From: Streptomyces tsukubensis
GTDB lineage: Bacteria > Actinomycetota > Actinomycetes > Streptomycetales > Streptomycetaceae
Length of the DNA stretch: 64,000 nt
Direction: 5' to 3'
Assembly (NCBI RefSeq): GCF_009296025.1
Contig: NZ_CP045178.1
Span: forward strand, 6,510,001 to 6,574,000
Shown here: piece by piece, positions 9,304-18,361 of the stretch
How positions within the stretch are numbered: the first letter of the stretch is position 1
Layout: the number at the start of each line of letters is the position of its first letter
The notes under the pieces: generated by a model
Databases searched by the model: none
Seen by the model: only the letters and a program-made list of their open reading frames with translations
What the model was told of the DNA's origin: nothing
Position numbers and translations under genes: made by a program

Positions 9304-11463
9304 ATGGAAGATCTGGAACTCCGCGCCGAAGCCGATGCCGTCCTCGCCGAGCTGGTCGGTGCCCCCGAGGGGTCGGCCCGGTTGCGGGAGGACCAGTGGC
9401 AGGCGGTGGCGGCCCTGGTGCGGGAGCGTCGGCGTGCCCTGGTGGTGCAGCGCACCGGCTGGGGCAAGTCCGCGGTGTACTTCGTGGCCACCGCGCTGCT
9501 GCGCCGCCGCGGCGCGGGCCCCACGGTGATCATCTCGCCGCTGCTGGCGTTGATGCGCAACCAGGTCGATTCGGCGGCGCGGGCCGGTATCCAGGCCCGC
9601 ACGATCAACTCGGCCAACCCGGAGGAGTGGGACACCATCTACGGGGAGGTCGAGCGCGGTGAGACCGATGTTCTCCTCGTGAGCCCCGAGCGTCTCAACT
9701 CCGTGGACTTCCGCGATCAGGTGCTGCCCAGGCTCGCGGCCACGACCGGCCTGCTCGTGGTCGACGAGGCGCACTGCATCTCCGACTGGGGTCACGACTT
9801 CCGCCCGGACTACCGGCGACTGCGGGCGATGCTGGCCGAGCTGCCCGCGGGAGTGCCGGTGCTGGCCACCACAGCGACCGCCAATGCCCGGGTCACCGCG
9901 GACGTGGCCGATCAGCTGGGTACGGGGGCGGGCGAGGCCCTGGTGCTCCGCGGCCCACTGGAGCGGGAGAGCCTGCGGCTGGGAGTGGTGCGGCTGCCGG
10001 ACGCCGCCCATCGCCTCGGGTGGCTCGCCGAGCACCTGGGGGAGCTGACGGGCTCGGGAATCATCTACACCCTCACCGTCGCCGCGGCGGAGGAGGCCAC
10101 CGCGTTCCTGCGTCAGCGCGGGTTCGAGGTCGCGTCCTACACGGGGAAGACGGAGAACGCCGACCGGCTGCAGGCCGAGGTGGACCTGCGGGACAATCGG
10201 GTCAAGGCGCTCGTCGCGACATCGGCCCTCGGCATGGGCTACGACAAACCGGACCTGGGCTTCGTGGTGCACCTCGGCTCGCCGTCCTCGCCGATCGCCT
10301 ACTACCAGCAGGTGGGCCGTGCGGGGCGCGGGGTGGCCCACGCGGACGTGCTGCTGCTGCCCGGCAAGGAGGACGAGGCCATCTGGCGCTACTTCGCCGA
10401 CACCGCTTTCCCGCCCGAGTCGCAGGTACGCCAGACCCTCTCCGCCCTGGAGAGCGCGGGGCGCCCACTGTCCGTGCCCGCCCTGGAGGCGGCGGTGGAC
10501 CTTCGGCGCAGCCGCCTGGAGTCGATGCTGAAGGTGCTCGACGTCGACGGCGCGGTCAAGCGGGTGAAGGGCGGCTGGACGGCCACGGGGGCCGAGTGGG
10601 TCTACGAGGGGGAGCGGTACGCGTGGGTCGCCGAACAGCGGGCGGCCGAGCAACAGGCCATGCGTGACTACGCGAGTACGTCCCAGTGCCGGATGGAGTT
10701 CCTGCGCCGCCAGTTGGACGACGAGGGCGCGGCCCCGTGCGGCCGCTGTGACAACTGTGCGGGGAACTGGGCCGACGCGTCGGTCTCCGCGGAGACGCTG
10801 ACGGGGGCGGCGAAAGAACTGGACCGCCCCGGGGTGGAGATCGAGCCGCGCCGAATGTGGCCGACGGGGATGCCCGCACTGGGGATCGACCTCAAGGGGC
10901 GTATCCCCGCCAAGGAACAGTGCTCCACCGGCCGTGCCCTCGGCCGACTCTCCGACATCGGCTGGGGCAACCGGCTGCGCCCCCTGCTGGCCGAGAACGC
11001 GCCCGACGGGCCGGTCCCCGAGGACGTCCTGCGGGCAGCGGTGGCCGTCCTCGCCGACTGGGCGCGCTCGCCCGGCGGTTGGGCGACGGACACCCCGGAC
11101 AGTCTGGCCCGGCCGGTGGGGATCGTCGCGGTACCGTCCATGGCCCGTCCGCGGTTGGTCGGCTCACTCGCCCAGGGGATCGCGACCATCGGCCGCCTCC
11201 CCTTCCTCGGCACCCTCGCGTACACAGGGCCGAACGGTGCGAACGCGGCGCGCCGCAGCAACTCCGCCCAACGCCTCAGGGCACTCTCCGGCGCCTTCAC
11301 CGTCACGGAGGAGCTGGCCGGGGCCCTGGCGGGCGCTCCCGGCCCCGTCCTCCTCGTGGACGACCTCACCGACTCGGGATGGACCCTCGCGGTCGCCGGC
11401 CGTTTGCTCCGCCGGGCCGGCAGCGAGGGGGTTCTGCCGTTGGTCCTCGCCGCGGCGGGGTGA
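9304..11463 (+). CDS. recQ: RecQ family ATP-dependent DNA helicase with C-terminal phosphoribosyltransferase-like domain
   Basis: 719 aa. Helicase core at about 1-350: Q-motif region DQWQAVAALV (30-39), Walker A TGWGKS (51-56), DEAH box 154-157 followed by CISDWGHDFRPDY, and motif VI QQVGRAGRG. A RecQ-type zinc cluster starts near C462 and ends PCGRCDNC. The far C-terminus contains VLLVDDLTDSGWTL (about 684-697), the ribose-phosphate binding signature of phosphoribosyltransferases; helicase-plus-PRT architecture is found in actinobacteria. No clear ribosome binding site. Probably ATP-driven 3'-5' unwinding in repair; the PRT domain may bind nucleotides without catalysis. Confidence 0.9.
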   Translation: MEDLELRAEADAVLAELVGAPEGSARLREDQWQAVAALVRERRRALVVQRTGWGKSAVYFVATALLRRRGAGPTVIISPLLALMRNQVDSAARAGIQARTINSANPEEWDTIYGEVERGETDVLLVSPERLNSVDFRDQVLPRLAATTGLLVVDEAHCISDWGHDFRPDYRRLRAMLAELPAGVPVLATTATANARVTADVADQLGTGAGEALVLRGPLERESLRLGVVRLPDAAHRLGWLAEHLGELTGSGIIYTLTVAAAEEATAFLRQRGFEVASYTGKTENADRLQAEVDLRDNRVKALVATSALGMGYDKPDLGFVVHLGSPSSPIAYYQQVGRAGRGVAHADVLLLPGKEDEAIWRYFADTAFPPESQVRQTLSALESAGRPLSVPALEAAVDLRRSRLESMLKVLDVDGAVKRVKGGWTATGAEWVYEGERYAWVAEQRAAEQQAMRDYASTSQCRMEFLRRQLDDEGAAPCGRCDNCAGNWADASVSAETLTGAAKELDRPGVEIEPRRMWPTGMPALGIDLKGRIPAKEQCSTGRALGRLSDIGWGNRLRPLLAENAPDGPVPEDVLRAAVAVLADWARSPGGWATDTPDSLARPVGIVAVPSMARPRLVGSLAQGIATIGRLPFLGTLAYTGPNGANAARRSNSAQRLRALSGAFTVTEELAGALAGAPGPVLLVDDLTDSGWTLAVAGRLLRRAGSEGVLPLVLAAAG

Positions 11464-11466
11464 GTC

Positions 11467-11514
11467 TTAGGGGTCCTTGCGATACGGGAGTCCGATCGGC
11501 CCTCGCGGCCCGGG
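11467..11514. repeat. Dispersed repeat, copy 1 (degenerate)
   Basis: About 48 bp starting TTAGGGGTCCTTGC and containing GGGAGTCCGATC and CCTCGCGGC. It matches the left arm and loop of the inverted repeat at 39928-39999 with roughly 6 differences. The right arm is missing. Its GC-rich part instead pairs GGCCCTCGCG with downstream CGCGAGGGCC, giving a possible recQ terminator. Confidence 0.75.
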
Positions 11515-11914
11515 AGACCGTGGCGCGAGGGCCCCTGCGGCACGGTGCTCGGCGCGGCGGGCGGCGTTCCGCTCCTGCCCTCGACGGCGAGTTGCGGTGG
11601 GCTTCCGGTTGGCGAGGCCGAGTCCGCCGCAGCCGTGCCCATCGACTCCCGTCCGTGGCTCGGCTCCCGCCCACGGCTCGGCTTCCGTCCACGGCCGGGC
11701 CCCGGGGCTCCTCTGCTCGGCTCTCGACTCCATGGCTCGGCTCCCGACGGGTTCCGCTTCGACGGCACACGCTACGGCTGAGTGGCGCCATCGAGTCCGT
11801 CGCCTGTGGATAACCAAGGCCCGTCGAGGCGGTCTGTGCGAGGTGGGAACGGCTCCCGCGGGAAAGTTATCCACAGGTGAACCGGAATGCGATATTCCGC
11901 GACAGAGTCCTCGC
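11515..11914. other. Intergenic region upstream of the DUF4192 gene
   Basis: No gene that I can support. Residues 11640-11760 consist of imperfect repeats around GGCTCGGCTYCCGTCCACGG. The last 115 bp hold the paired DnaA-box-like sites described separately. Open frames exist on both strands but are Arg/Pro/Ser-rich and look non-coding. Confidence 0.5.
11803..11877. promoter_or_regulatory. Two inverted consensus DnaA boxes
   Basis: TGTGGATAA at 11805-11813 is the reverse complement of TTATCCACA at 11867-11875; both match the bacterial DnaA box perfectly. They are part of 12-bp inverted arms CCTGTGGATAAC and GTTATCCACAGG. They sit 40-110 bp upstream of the DUF4192 start. Streptomyces oriC boxes favour TTGTCCACA, so binding is likely but unproven. 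Confidence 0.7.
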
Positions 11915-13603
11915 ATGACACATCACAGCGAACCATCAGAAATCCCCGGCGGCTCCTCGATCACCCTGCGCGGCACGGCCGAACTCGTGGACGCGCTTCC
12001 GTACTTGCTCGGGTTCCATCCCGACGAGAGCATCGTGCTCGTCGCGCTGCACGGGGAGCCCGCGCGCTTCGGCGGCCGGGTGCGCATGGGCATCCCCGAG
12101 CACGAGGAGGACTGGGCCGAAGCAGCGGACCAGATCGCTTCGTGCCTGATCACAAGTAGCGAGTCGGCGGGCGGTAAGCCCGACGGCATCATCGTCTTCC
12201 TCTGCCACGAGCCAGTGGGGCAGGAAGCAGGAAGCCTCGTCATGGAGCGGCTCCGCCCCCTGGCGCAGAGGCTCCGTCTCGCCTGCGGAGCCCTCGATGT
12301 GCCGGTCGCCGAGGCGCTGTGCGTCGCCGCCGGCCAGTACTGGTCGTACACCTGCGTCCGCCCCGGCTGCTGCGAGTCGGAAGGCAATCCACTGGTCACG
12401 CCCGGTAGTTCGGTGCTGGCCGCGTCCGCCGTATTCGCCGGGGTACGAGTGGCCGGAAGCCTCCGTGCGATGGAGGCAAGGCTCGAACCGTGGCAGCGGG
12501 CCGCCGCCGTCGACCAGGAGGCGGCCTTGGACACCGCGGGGCTCGCGCTCGTGCCCCGCATTCTGGGAGGCGTGAACCGGCTGCTCGTGGAGGCCGAGAC
12601 GCTCGACCTGGCCCGGCTGATCATCGGCAGGTTCGCGGCGGCGCCGTCCACCGCCGATGTACGTGAGGCGGACCAGCGCGACGACGAACTGCTCGCGCAC
12701 GACGAGGCCGCCGCTCTCATCCTCGGCCTCCAGGACCGCGAGACGCGCGACCGAGCCGCGGCGTGGATGGAGGGGGACGAGGCATGGGCCGCGCTCAGGC
12801 TCTGGCGCGCACTCGCCCGGCGCTGCGTGCGGCCGTACGTGGAGCACGCCGCTGCTCCGCTGACCCTGGCCGGCTGGGTGGCCTGGTCGCTCGGGGAACT
12901 GCCGGAGGCGCGGGTCTCCCTCGGCCTGGCGCTGCGCGCCGACCCGCGCTACACCTTCGCGGTACTGCTGCACGAGGCGTGCAACCAGGGCATGGACCCC
13001 GAGGAGGTCCGTTCCTTCCTGCGCGCGGAGCGAGAGGGCCGGGACGAGACGGGACCGACCCTGTCGGCCGGCACTCCCCGCTCTCTGACGACCCCGTCCG
13101 GCGTCGCCGCCACGGGGACGGAACGCCTGGGGGAGGACGATCGGCCCGCGCCCCCGGCACCTCCCGCCCCACCACGTCGAAGCGCACACCGTGCGCGGCG
13201 CGTGAGTGGCGGAGAGAGGAGGGGCCACCAGCCCCATGGCGGTGTGGGTCTTCGGCCGCCGGGTGGCCCCCCGGGCGGTCGGGGGCCCGGCCACTCCCGC
13301 CCCGAGCGGGCCGGAAGGGGGCCCGGCACAGGAGGGGACGCGAGCGGCGGTCCGGGGCGAGGCCCTTCGCCCGACCCCGACGGCGGCCTCGGTATGCCCG
13401 CTGCCAAGGACGAGAGCGCCGCTGAAGCGTCCACGGCCTCGGCGGCCTCGGCGCGCGCCGCACGGGGGAGGGGTGTCACGGACGCCGACGTCTCGGCGGG
13501 CCCCTTCCTCGCCGTCCCCGAGGAGAGCCGCACCACTACGCGTCGCCCACGTGCGGGCGCGCGCCGGACAGTCGTCCGACGCGCCTCGGGCCCGGGACGT
13601 TGA
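11915..13603 (+). CDS. DUF4192 family protein
   Basis: 562 aa actinobacterial DUF4192 protein of unknown function. The signature near the N-terminus is LRGTAELVDALPYLLGFHPDES, followed by the strand pattern IVLVALHG. The DUF4192 domain covers about 10-385. The remaining 175 residues are low-complexity (PAPPAPPAPP, Gly/Arg-rich stretches) and probably disordered. ATG 11915 is chosen because the conserved domain begins at once and CAGAGT (11903-11908) lies 6 nt upstream, fitting a leaderless transcript. Its only visible context is a DnaA-box pair upstream. Confidence 0.82.
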   Translation: MTHHSEPSEIPGGSSITLRGTAELVDALPYLLGFHPDESIVLVALHGEPARFGGRVRMGIPEHEEDWAEAADQIASCLITSSESAGGKPDGIIVFLCHEPVGQEAGSLVMERLRPLAQRLRLACGALDVPVAEALCVAAGQYWSYTCVRPGCCESEGNPLVTPGSSVLAASAVFAGVRVAGSLRAMEARLEPWQRAAAVDQEAALDTAGLALVPRILGGVNRLLVEAETLDLARLIIGRFAAAPSTADVREADQRDDELLAHDEAAALILGLQDRETRDRAAAWMEGDEAWAALRLWRALARRCVRPYVEHAAAPLTLAGWVAWSLGELPEARVSLGLALRADPRYTFAVLLHEACNQGMDPEEVRSFLRAEREGRDETGPTLSAGTPRSLTTPSGVAATGTERLGEDDRPAPPAPPAPPRRSAHRARRVSGGERRGHQPHGGVGLRPPGGPPGGRGPGHSRPERAGRGPGTGGDASGGPGRGPSPDPDGGLGMPAAKDESAAEASTASAASARAARGRGVTDADVSAGPFLAVPEESRTTTRRPRAGARRTVVRRASGPGR

Positions 13604-13924
13604 GCGCGATGTACGACGAGGTGGGCGCCGCCACTCCACGGACCGCCGCGCCATTTCGGGGTGCTCTACGCCATTCGGGGTCAGCCCGGACGGGTCAGGT
13701 GCGGGAGCGTGACCGGCCGCCCTGGGGAGGCGCCGCGCACACGCGGCGCACGCTGGCGCTGACGGGCGGAACTCCGCGCGTCGACCGTGTCCCCGCGTCG
13801 GCGGGCGGCGTTCATCCGAGTGACGGGGCCCGCGGCCGGGGGCGTGCCGGTCTGACGCCCTCCGGCCACCAGGTCGTGTCGGCGAAGAGTTCATGGCCGA
13901 CCGAAGCGCGGAGGAAGAGAACGC
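13604..13924. other. Intergenic region without recognised gene
   Basis: 321 bp of GC-rich sequence between the DUF4192 gene and the debranching-like gene. Frames are open through it but encode Arg/Gly/Pro-rich peptides without start signals. The only clear signal is GGAGG at 13910-13914, the ribosome binding site of the next gene. Confidence 0.5.
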
Positions 13925-15991
13925 ATGGTCTTGCCCATATCGTCACCCGCCGGGCGGGAGGCCCGTGCGACCGAGGGATCGGCCGGGCCGACCCCTTCGA
14001 TTCACGGGACCCGGGTCCCGGCCGCGGCCGAACCGCGTGGCCCACTGGAGCTGCCTCCGGCCCACACGACGCTGATCTGCGTGGCGCTGCCGGGACTGGC
14101 GATCTCCACGGACCGAGGACAACTGACGGGTCAGGGACTGGAAGGGTTCTACAGCGGCGGGCGAAGGACCCTCTCCCGGTGCTGGTTGCGAGTGGCAGGA
14201 CGGGACCCCCTCGCGGTGCGGGCGCGGATGCTCTCCGCGGACCGGGCCCACTTTGTCGCCGTGCTCCGGTCCTTCGCGGACACGGGACCCGACCCCGACC
14301 TGATCGTGGAGCGGACCAGGGACGCCTCGGGAAGCGAACAGATCACGCTGCGCAGTTCTTCCCCCCGGACGCTCAGACTGCCCGTCGAGGTCGCCCTCGG
14401 TACGGACCTGGCGGAGCTGGGCGCGGTGGCTTCCGGCAGATCCGGGCGCGAGCTGCCGGCCAGTGTGCACGGCTCTGGGCTGCGTTGGGGAGCCTCTTCC
14501 GGTCATGTCACGGTCACCGCGGAGCCCCCGCCGCAGGACGCGCTCGCCTCGGCAGGTCTGCTCAGATGGGACGTGGAGCTGCCACCCGGTGGCTCGTACA
14601 CGGTTGGCCTGACGATCCGTCAGGCCGGAGCGGGTGGTGTCCGCGTCCCGGGACGGAGCTGGGCCGGACCACTGAGTGCGGCGGCGGCCACGAGCGACGA
14701 CCCGAGGGCGGCGGCGCTGCTGGGCGGCGCCATCCAGGATCTGGAGGCCCTGCTGCTGAGGGACCCCGCGCACCCCACCGACTTGTATCTCGCCGCCGGG
14801 GCCCCATGGCGGTGCGGCCTCGCCCCGGCGGAGGCGCTGGCCGCCGCCCGGATGAGTCTGCCACTCGGTACCCGGCTGGCGGCAGGCACACTCAGGACGC
14901 TCGCCCGCACACAACTCGGTGGCGGGGGAGCGGATACGGGCAAGATCCCCGGCCCCCTGCGGGACGCGGGCCCGCACCTGCCGCCGAGTTGCACGGGGGC
15001 CGAGGCCACACTGCTCTTCCCCGTGCTTCTCGCGGAGGCCAGGCGATGGGGCCTTCCCGAGCGCGACGTGCGGGAGACACTGCCCGCGGCCGAGAACTGC
15101 CTGCGGTGGCTGATGACCGCGGTGGGCGACGGGACATACCTGACCGATCCCGGGGCGGCGGACTTCGCCCGGTGCGAAACACAGGCCCACGCGCACCGGG
15201 CCGCGCTGCTCGGCGCGGATCTGCTGGAGACGTACGGGCGGCCCGGAGCGCCGGGGCTGCGGCAGTGGGCGCAGGCCCTGCGAAGCGCCTTCCACGACGA
15301 CTTCTGGGTCGCCGACCGAGGCGGAGGCCGCCCCGCGGCTGCCCGTACGGCGGACGGCCGACAGGTGCAGCAGCTGGCCAGCGGCGGCGCGTACCTCCTC
15401 GATACGGGCCTGCTGGGGGGCGGGATGTTCGCGAGGGGGCTCCTGGACAGGACACGGACACAGCAATTGGCCCGGCTCCTCGGAAGCCCGGCCATGGACG
15501 CGGGATGGGGGCTGCGCACTCTGGGACGAGGGGAGGAGCGGTACAACCCCTTCGGCCATCGGAGCGGGACCGTGCGGGTCCACGAGACCGCGGTAGCCGT
15601 CCACGGTCTCACCGTCGCGGGATACGAGAAGGAAGCGAGCGGTCTGCTGCTCGGTGTGCTGGCCGCCGCTGAGGCCTTCGACCACCGGCTTCCCGAGATG
15701 TACGCCGGGGAGCGACGCACGGCGGGCGCCGTTCCCTGGCCCCACCCCGCGGCGTGCCGACCCGCCGCGGCGGCCTCGGCGGCGGCCGTGCGTCTCCTCG
15801 TCGATCTCGCGGGGATCAGGCCGGACGCGCCCGCGGGATCGGTGGTGTTGTCACCCGTACGTGGAGCGCCGCTCGGAGCGATCGGTTTCACCGGCCTGTC
15901 GGTCGCGGACGCGCCCTTCTCCGTACGGGTCAGCAGACTTGGCGTCGCGATGATCGAGGAGGCGGCGGACGGGCTCCGGCTGAGGACATGA
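13925..15991 (+). CDS. Glycogen-debranching N-terminal-domain protein (amylo-alpha-1,6-glucosidase-like)
   Basis: 688 aa. The N-terminal half (about 45-260) resembles the glycogen-debranching N-terminal beta-sandwich domain (ISTDRGQLTGQGLEGFYSGG, HFVAVLRSFADTGPD). The C-terminal half (about 280-640) resembles an (alpha/alpha)6 barrel of GH63/GH133-like enzymes, with APWRCGLAPAEAL, ETQAHAHRAAL and DAGWGLRTLG. The usual acidic catalytic residues are not obvious, so hydrolase activity on branched glucans is an inference. ATG 13925 has GGAGG 10 nt upstream. It ends 57 bp before the convergent WYL regulator. Confidence 0.78.
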   Translation: MVLPISSPAGREARATEGSAGPTPSIHGTRVPAAAEPRGPLELPPAHTTLICVALPGLAISTDRGQLTGQGLEGFYSGGRRTLSRCWLRVAGRDPLAVRARMLSADRAHFVAVLRSFADTGPDPDLIVERTRDASGSEQITLRSSSPRTLRLPVEVALGTDLAELGAVASGRSGRELPASVHGSGLRWGASSGHVTVTAEPPPQDALASAGLLRWDVELPPGGSYTVGLTIRQAGAGGVRVPGRSWAGPLSAAAATSDDPRAAALLGGAIQDLEALLLRDPAHPTDLYLAAGAPWRCGLAPAEALAAARMSLPLGTRLAAGTLRTLARTQLGGGGADTGKIPGPLRDAGPHLPPSCTGAEATLLFPVLLAEARRWGLPERDVRETLPAAENCLRWLMTAVGDGTYLTDPGAADFARCETQAHAHRAALLGADLLETYGRPGAPGLRQWAQALRSAFHDDFWVADRGGGRPAAARTADGRQVQQLASGGAYLLDTGLLGGGMFARGLLDRTRTQQLARLLGSPAMDAGWGLRTLGRGEERYNPFGHRSGTVRVHETAVAVHGLTVAGYEKEASGLLLGVLAAAEAFDHRLPEMYAGERRTAGAVPWPHPAACRPAAAASAAAVRLLVDLAGIRPDAPAGSVVLSPVRGAPLGAIGFTGLSVADAPFSVRVSRLGVAMIEEAADGLRLRT

Positions 15992-16048
15992 CCGGCCTCG
16001 CGCCGTTCGGGCGACTCCGACGCCGGTGGCGGCCTGGCCGTGCCTGGT

Positions 16049-17056
16049 TCACCGGGGGGAGGAAGACGTGGTCGCGGCTTCGGTGTAGCGGCGGGCCAGG
16101 CGGGCGAAGGCGTTTTTGAGTTCTAGGGGGCCGACGACTTCCATGTCGGCGTCGAATCTGCCGAGGGAGGCCGCGAGGGCGGGCCATGACCAGGAGCCCA
16201 GGACGAGTCGGCAGCGGTGCGGCCCCAATTCCTCGACGACTCCGTCGTGGACGTACGGGGCCACGTCGGAGGCGGGAAGGCCGAGGACCACCTCACCGCG
16301 GCAGGGCCAGTCACCGGAGCCTTCCGTCCCCTGGAACCTGCCCGCGACGAAGGCGGCGACATCGCCACCGGGCAGTTCGCGCGGGAGGAAACGCGGGCCG
16401 GTGGGGGTGCGCGGGGTGATCCGGTCCGCGCGGAAGGTGCGCCAGTCCTCGCGGTCGAGGTCCCATGCGACGAGGTACCAGCGTCCGCCCCAGGTGACCA
16501 GGTGATGGGGTTCGGCCCGGCGAGGAGCCTGCCCGTCGGCGCTGTCGCGATCGGGGCGCCGCGCGGATGCGGCGGAGTAGTCGAAGCGCAACGTCTCGCG
16601 TGCGTGGACAACAGCGCTGAGCGTCATGAGCGAGGCGCTGTCGACCTGCGGGCCATGGCGGGGCGTCGGCCGTTCGACGGCGGTGACGTGGAGGGTGTCG
16701 ATCCGGTGTCGCAGCCGGGCGGGCATGACCTGCCGGACGGTGGTCAGCGCGCGGGACGCGGCTTCCTCGATGCCGGCGCCGCCGACGGTGGCGATCCGGA
16801 GGGCGATGGCCAGGGCGATGGCCTGCTCATCGTCGAACAGCAACGGGGGCAGTTGGGTCCCGGCGCCGAGCCGGTATCCGCCGTCCGGGCCCTTGCTGGT
16901 CTCGATGGGGTAGCCGAGCTCGCGCAGACGGTCGACATCGCGGCGCACGGTGCGTGGGCTGATGTCCAGCCGCTCGGCCAGCAGCGCCCCCGGCCAGTCC
17001 CGGCGCGTCTGGAGCAGGGAGAGCAACGACAGCAGCCGCGCGGAAGTCTTCTGCAT
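16049..17056 (-). CDS. YafY-type transcriptional regulator, HTH plus WYL domain
   Basis: 335 aa. The N-terminal winged HTH (1-60: TSARLLSLLSLLQ, ISPRTVRRDVDRLRELGYP) is followed by a WYL ligand-sensing domain (about 135-215, with WYLVAWDLDREDWRTFRADR) and a C-terminal WCX extension. WYL domains bind nucleic acid or nucleotide-like ligands and control DNA-damage or defence genes in many bacteria. ATG 17056 is preferred over 17065 and 17086 because GGAG lies 7 nt before it and family members start MQKTSARLL. Three tandem 9-bp repeats about 150 bp upstream could be its operator. Confidence 0.85.
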   Translation of the reverse strand: MQKTSARLLSLLSLLQTRRDWPGALLAERLDISPRTVRRDVDRLRELGYPIETSKGPDGGYRLGAGTQLPPLLFDDEQAIALAIALRIATVGGAGIEEAASRALTTVRQVMPARLRHRIDTLHVTAVERPTPRHGPQVDSASLMTLSAVVHARETLRFDYSAASARRPDRDSADGQAPRRAEPHHLVTWGGRWYLVAWDLDREDWRTFRADRITPRTPTGPRFLPRELPGGDVAAFVAGRFQGTEGSGDWPCRGEVVLGLPASDVAPYVHDGVVEELGPHRCRLVLGSWSWPALAASLGRFDADMEVVGPLELKNAFARLARRYTEAATTSSSPR

Positions 17057-17203
17057 GGTCTCCATGGTGCCCCGGAAAGCGGCCACACCCTGGCCGCTTC
17101 TGCCGCGACGGTGGTCACCGAACCGGGCCGGACCTCAGGCCGACGCTCCTGAGGGGCCTTGGTACCGGGACGCGTCGCCACCCGGATCTGTTTCACCGGA
17201 TCC

Positions 17204-17230
17204 AAGTGCGACAAGTGCGACAAGTGCGAC
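17204..17230. repeat. Three perfect tandem 9-bp repeats (AAGTGCGAC)
   Basis: AAGTGCGAC occurs three times head to tail at 17204-17230, in the 461-bp gap between the WYL regulator and the Nudix regulator. The minus-strand reading (GTCGCACTT) faces the WYL gene. The rest of the gap, up to the NrtR-type operator, shows no gene I can support. Confidence 0.7.
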
Positions 17231-17485
17231 GCGGTCATAGAGGCCGAGGACAAGGACACCCTCATGAAGACGCGTGCGCCGGGACGCCTCGCCTCGGTCC
17301 ACCGCCGGTCCCGCCACGACACCGGGCTGAGCCAGTGGGGTCCGGGAACCCGGCCGTCGCCCGGGTAGCCGGGGCCGCTCCCGAGAAAGCCGTCCGGAGG
17401 TACGTCATCGGTGCTCATGATCGCGCTGGAGTGCTCACCACATCGCGGACTCCGGAATAGGGGGGAAGCGTCAGGCGTACGGGTG

Positions 17486-17511
17486 TTTATCGTCAGGCAG
17501 ACGACTATGAT
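17486..17511 (+). promoter_or_regulatory. Promoter with embedded operator of the Nudix/NrtR gene
   Basis: TATCGTC (17488-17494) and GACGACTA (17500-17507) form an imperfect inverted repeat with AGGCA between them. The -10 hexamer TATGAT is at 17506-17511 and ends 6 nt before the ATG. A repressor bound here would cover the promoter, consistent with autoregulation by an NrtR-type protein. Confidence 0.65.
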
Positions 17512-17517
17512 CGCTCT

Positions 17518-18285
17518 ATGCCGCCCTACGACCCGTCCGCCTTCCCGCCGTTCGCCGTCACCGTGGACCTGGTCGTACTGACCGTGCGCCGTCATGCGCT
17601 GTGGGCCCTGGTCGTCCGTCGCGGTGAGCCGCCGTTCCAGGGGCGCTGGGCGCTCCCCGGTGGGTTCGTGCGGGTGGACGAGGATCTCGCGGACGCCGCG
17701 GGGAGGGAGCTTCGCGAGGAGACCGGCCTGTGCGCGCAGGAGGTGGACGCGGAGGCGCCCCCGGCCGGTAACGGCGCCCACCTCGAACAGCTCGGTACCT
17801 ACGGCGCCCCGGAGCGTGACCCCCGGATGCGGGTGGTCAGCGTGGCGCATCTCGCCCTCGCGCCCGACCTGCCGGCTCCCCGTGCGGGCGGCGACGCCCG
17901 GAGTGCGCGTTGGGCTCCGGTCGATGAGCTGCTCGACCGGAGGGGGTACGGGCGTGAGGACGAGCCGGCCGCTCCTCTCGCCTTCGATCACACACGGATT
18001 CTGTGCGACGGGGTCGAGCGCGCCCGCTCCAAGATCGAGTACTCGTCACTGGCCACGGCCTTCTGTCCGTCGGAGTTCACGGTGGGCGAGTTGCGGCGGG
18101 TGTACGAAGCGGTCTGGGGAGTGGTTCTCGACCCGCGGAACTTCCACCGCAAGGTGACGGGCACCCCCGGTTTCCTGGTGCCGACGGGCGGTACCACTAC
18201 CCGTCAGGGTGGCCGCCCCGCGCAATTGTTCAGTGCGGGCGGAGCCACGCTCCTCAATCCGCCCATGCTGCGTCCCGAGGTCTGA
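17518..18285 (+). CDS. Nudix-domain transcriptional regulator, NrtR type
   Basis: 255 aa. Nudix-like domain at about 8-150; the Nudix box runs [20 protein letters not shown] (57-76), followed by ETGL. A winged-helix domain at about 165-230 contains [19 protein letters not shown] and a C-terminal [17 protein letters not shown] tail typical of NrtR-family proteins. NrtR proteins sense ADP-ribose and control NAD metabolism; here no NAD gene is adjacent, so the target may be remote or only itself. The mRNA is probably leaderless. Confidence 0.85.
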   Translation: MPPYDPSAFPPFAVTVDLVVLTVRRHALWALVVRRGEPPFQGRWALPGGFVRVDEDLADAAGRELREETGLCAQEVDAEAPPAGNGAHLEQLGTYGAPERDPRMRVVSVAHLALAPDLPAPRAGGDARSARWAPVDELLDRRGYGREDEPAAPLAFDHTRILCDGVERARSKIEYSSLATAFCPSEFTVGELRRVYEAVWGVVLDPRNFHRKVTGTPGFLVPTGGTTTRQGGRPAQLFSAGGATLLNPPMLRPEV

Positions 18286-18361
18286 GCCGGCGAACCGCAC
18301 GGCTCCGAGGGCCGTCACGGGGGCGGCCTGACACCCAGGCCGCGCTTCCTGCCTGGAATGT

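Noticed and set aside
11467..11916. 149-aa minus-strand frame upstream of the DUF4192 gene
   Set aside because: Arg/Pro/Ala-rich, covers the repeat and DnaA-box sites, no start signal.
13600..15672. 690-aa plus-strand frame overlapping the debranching-like gene
   Set aside because: Arg/Gly/Pro-rich shadow; the frame starting at 13925 has a ribosome binding site and domain similarity.
17159..17368. 69-aa frame encoding CDKCDKCD
   Set aside because: No ribosome binding site and no structure beyond the 9-bp repeat; better viewed as intergenic repeats.
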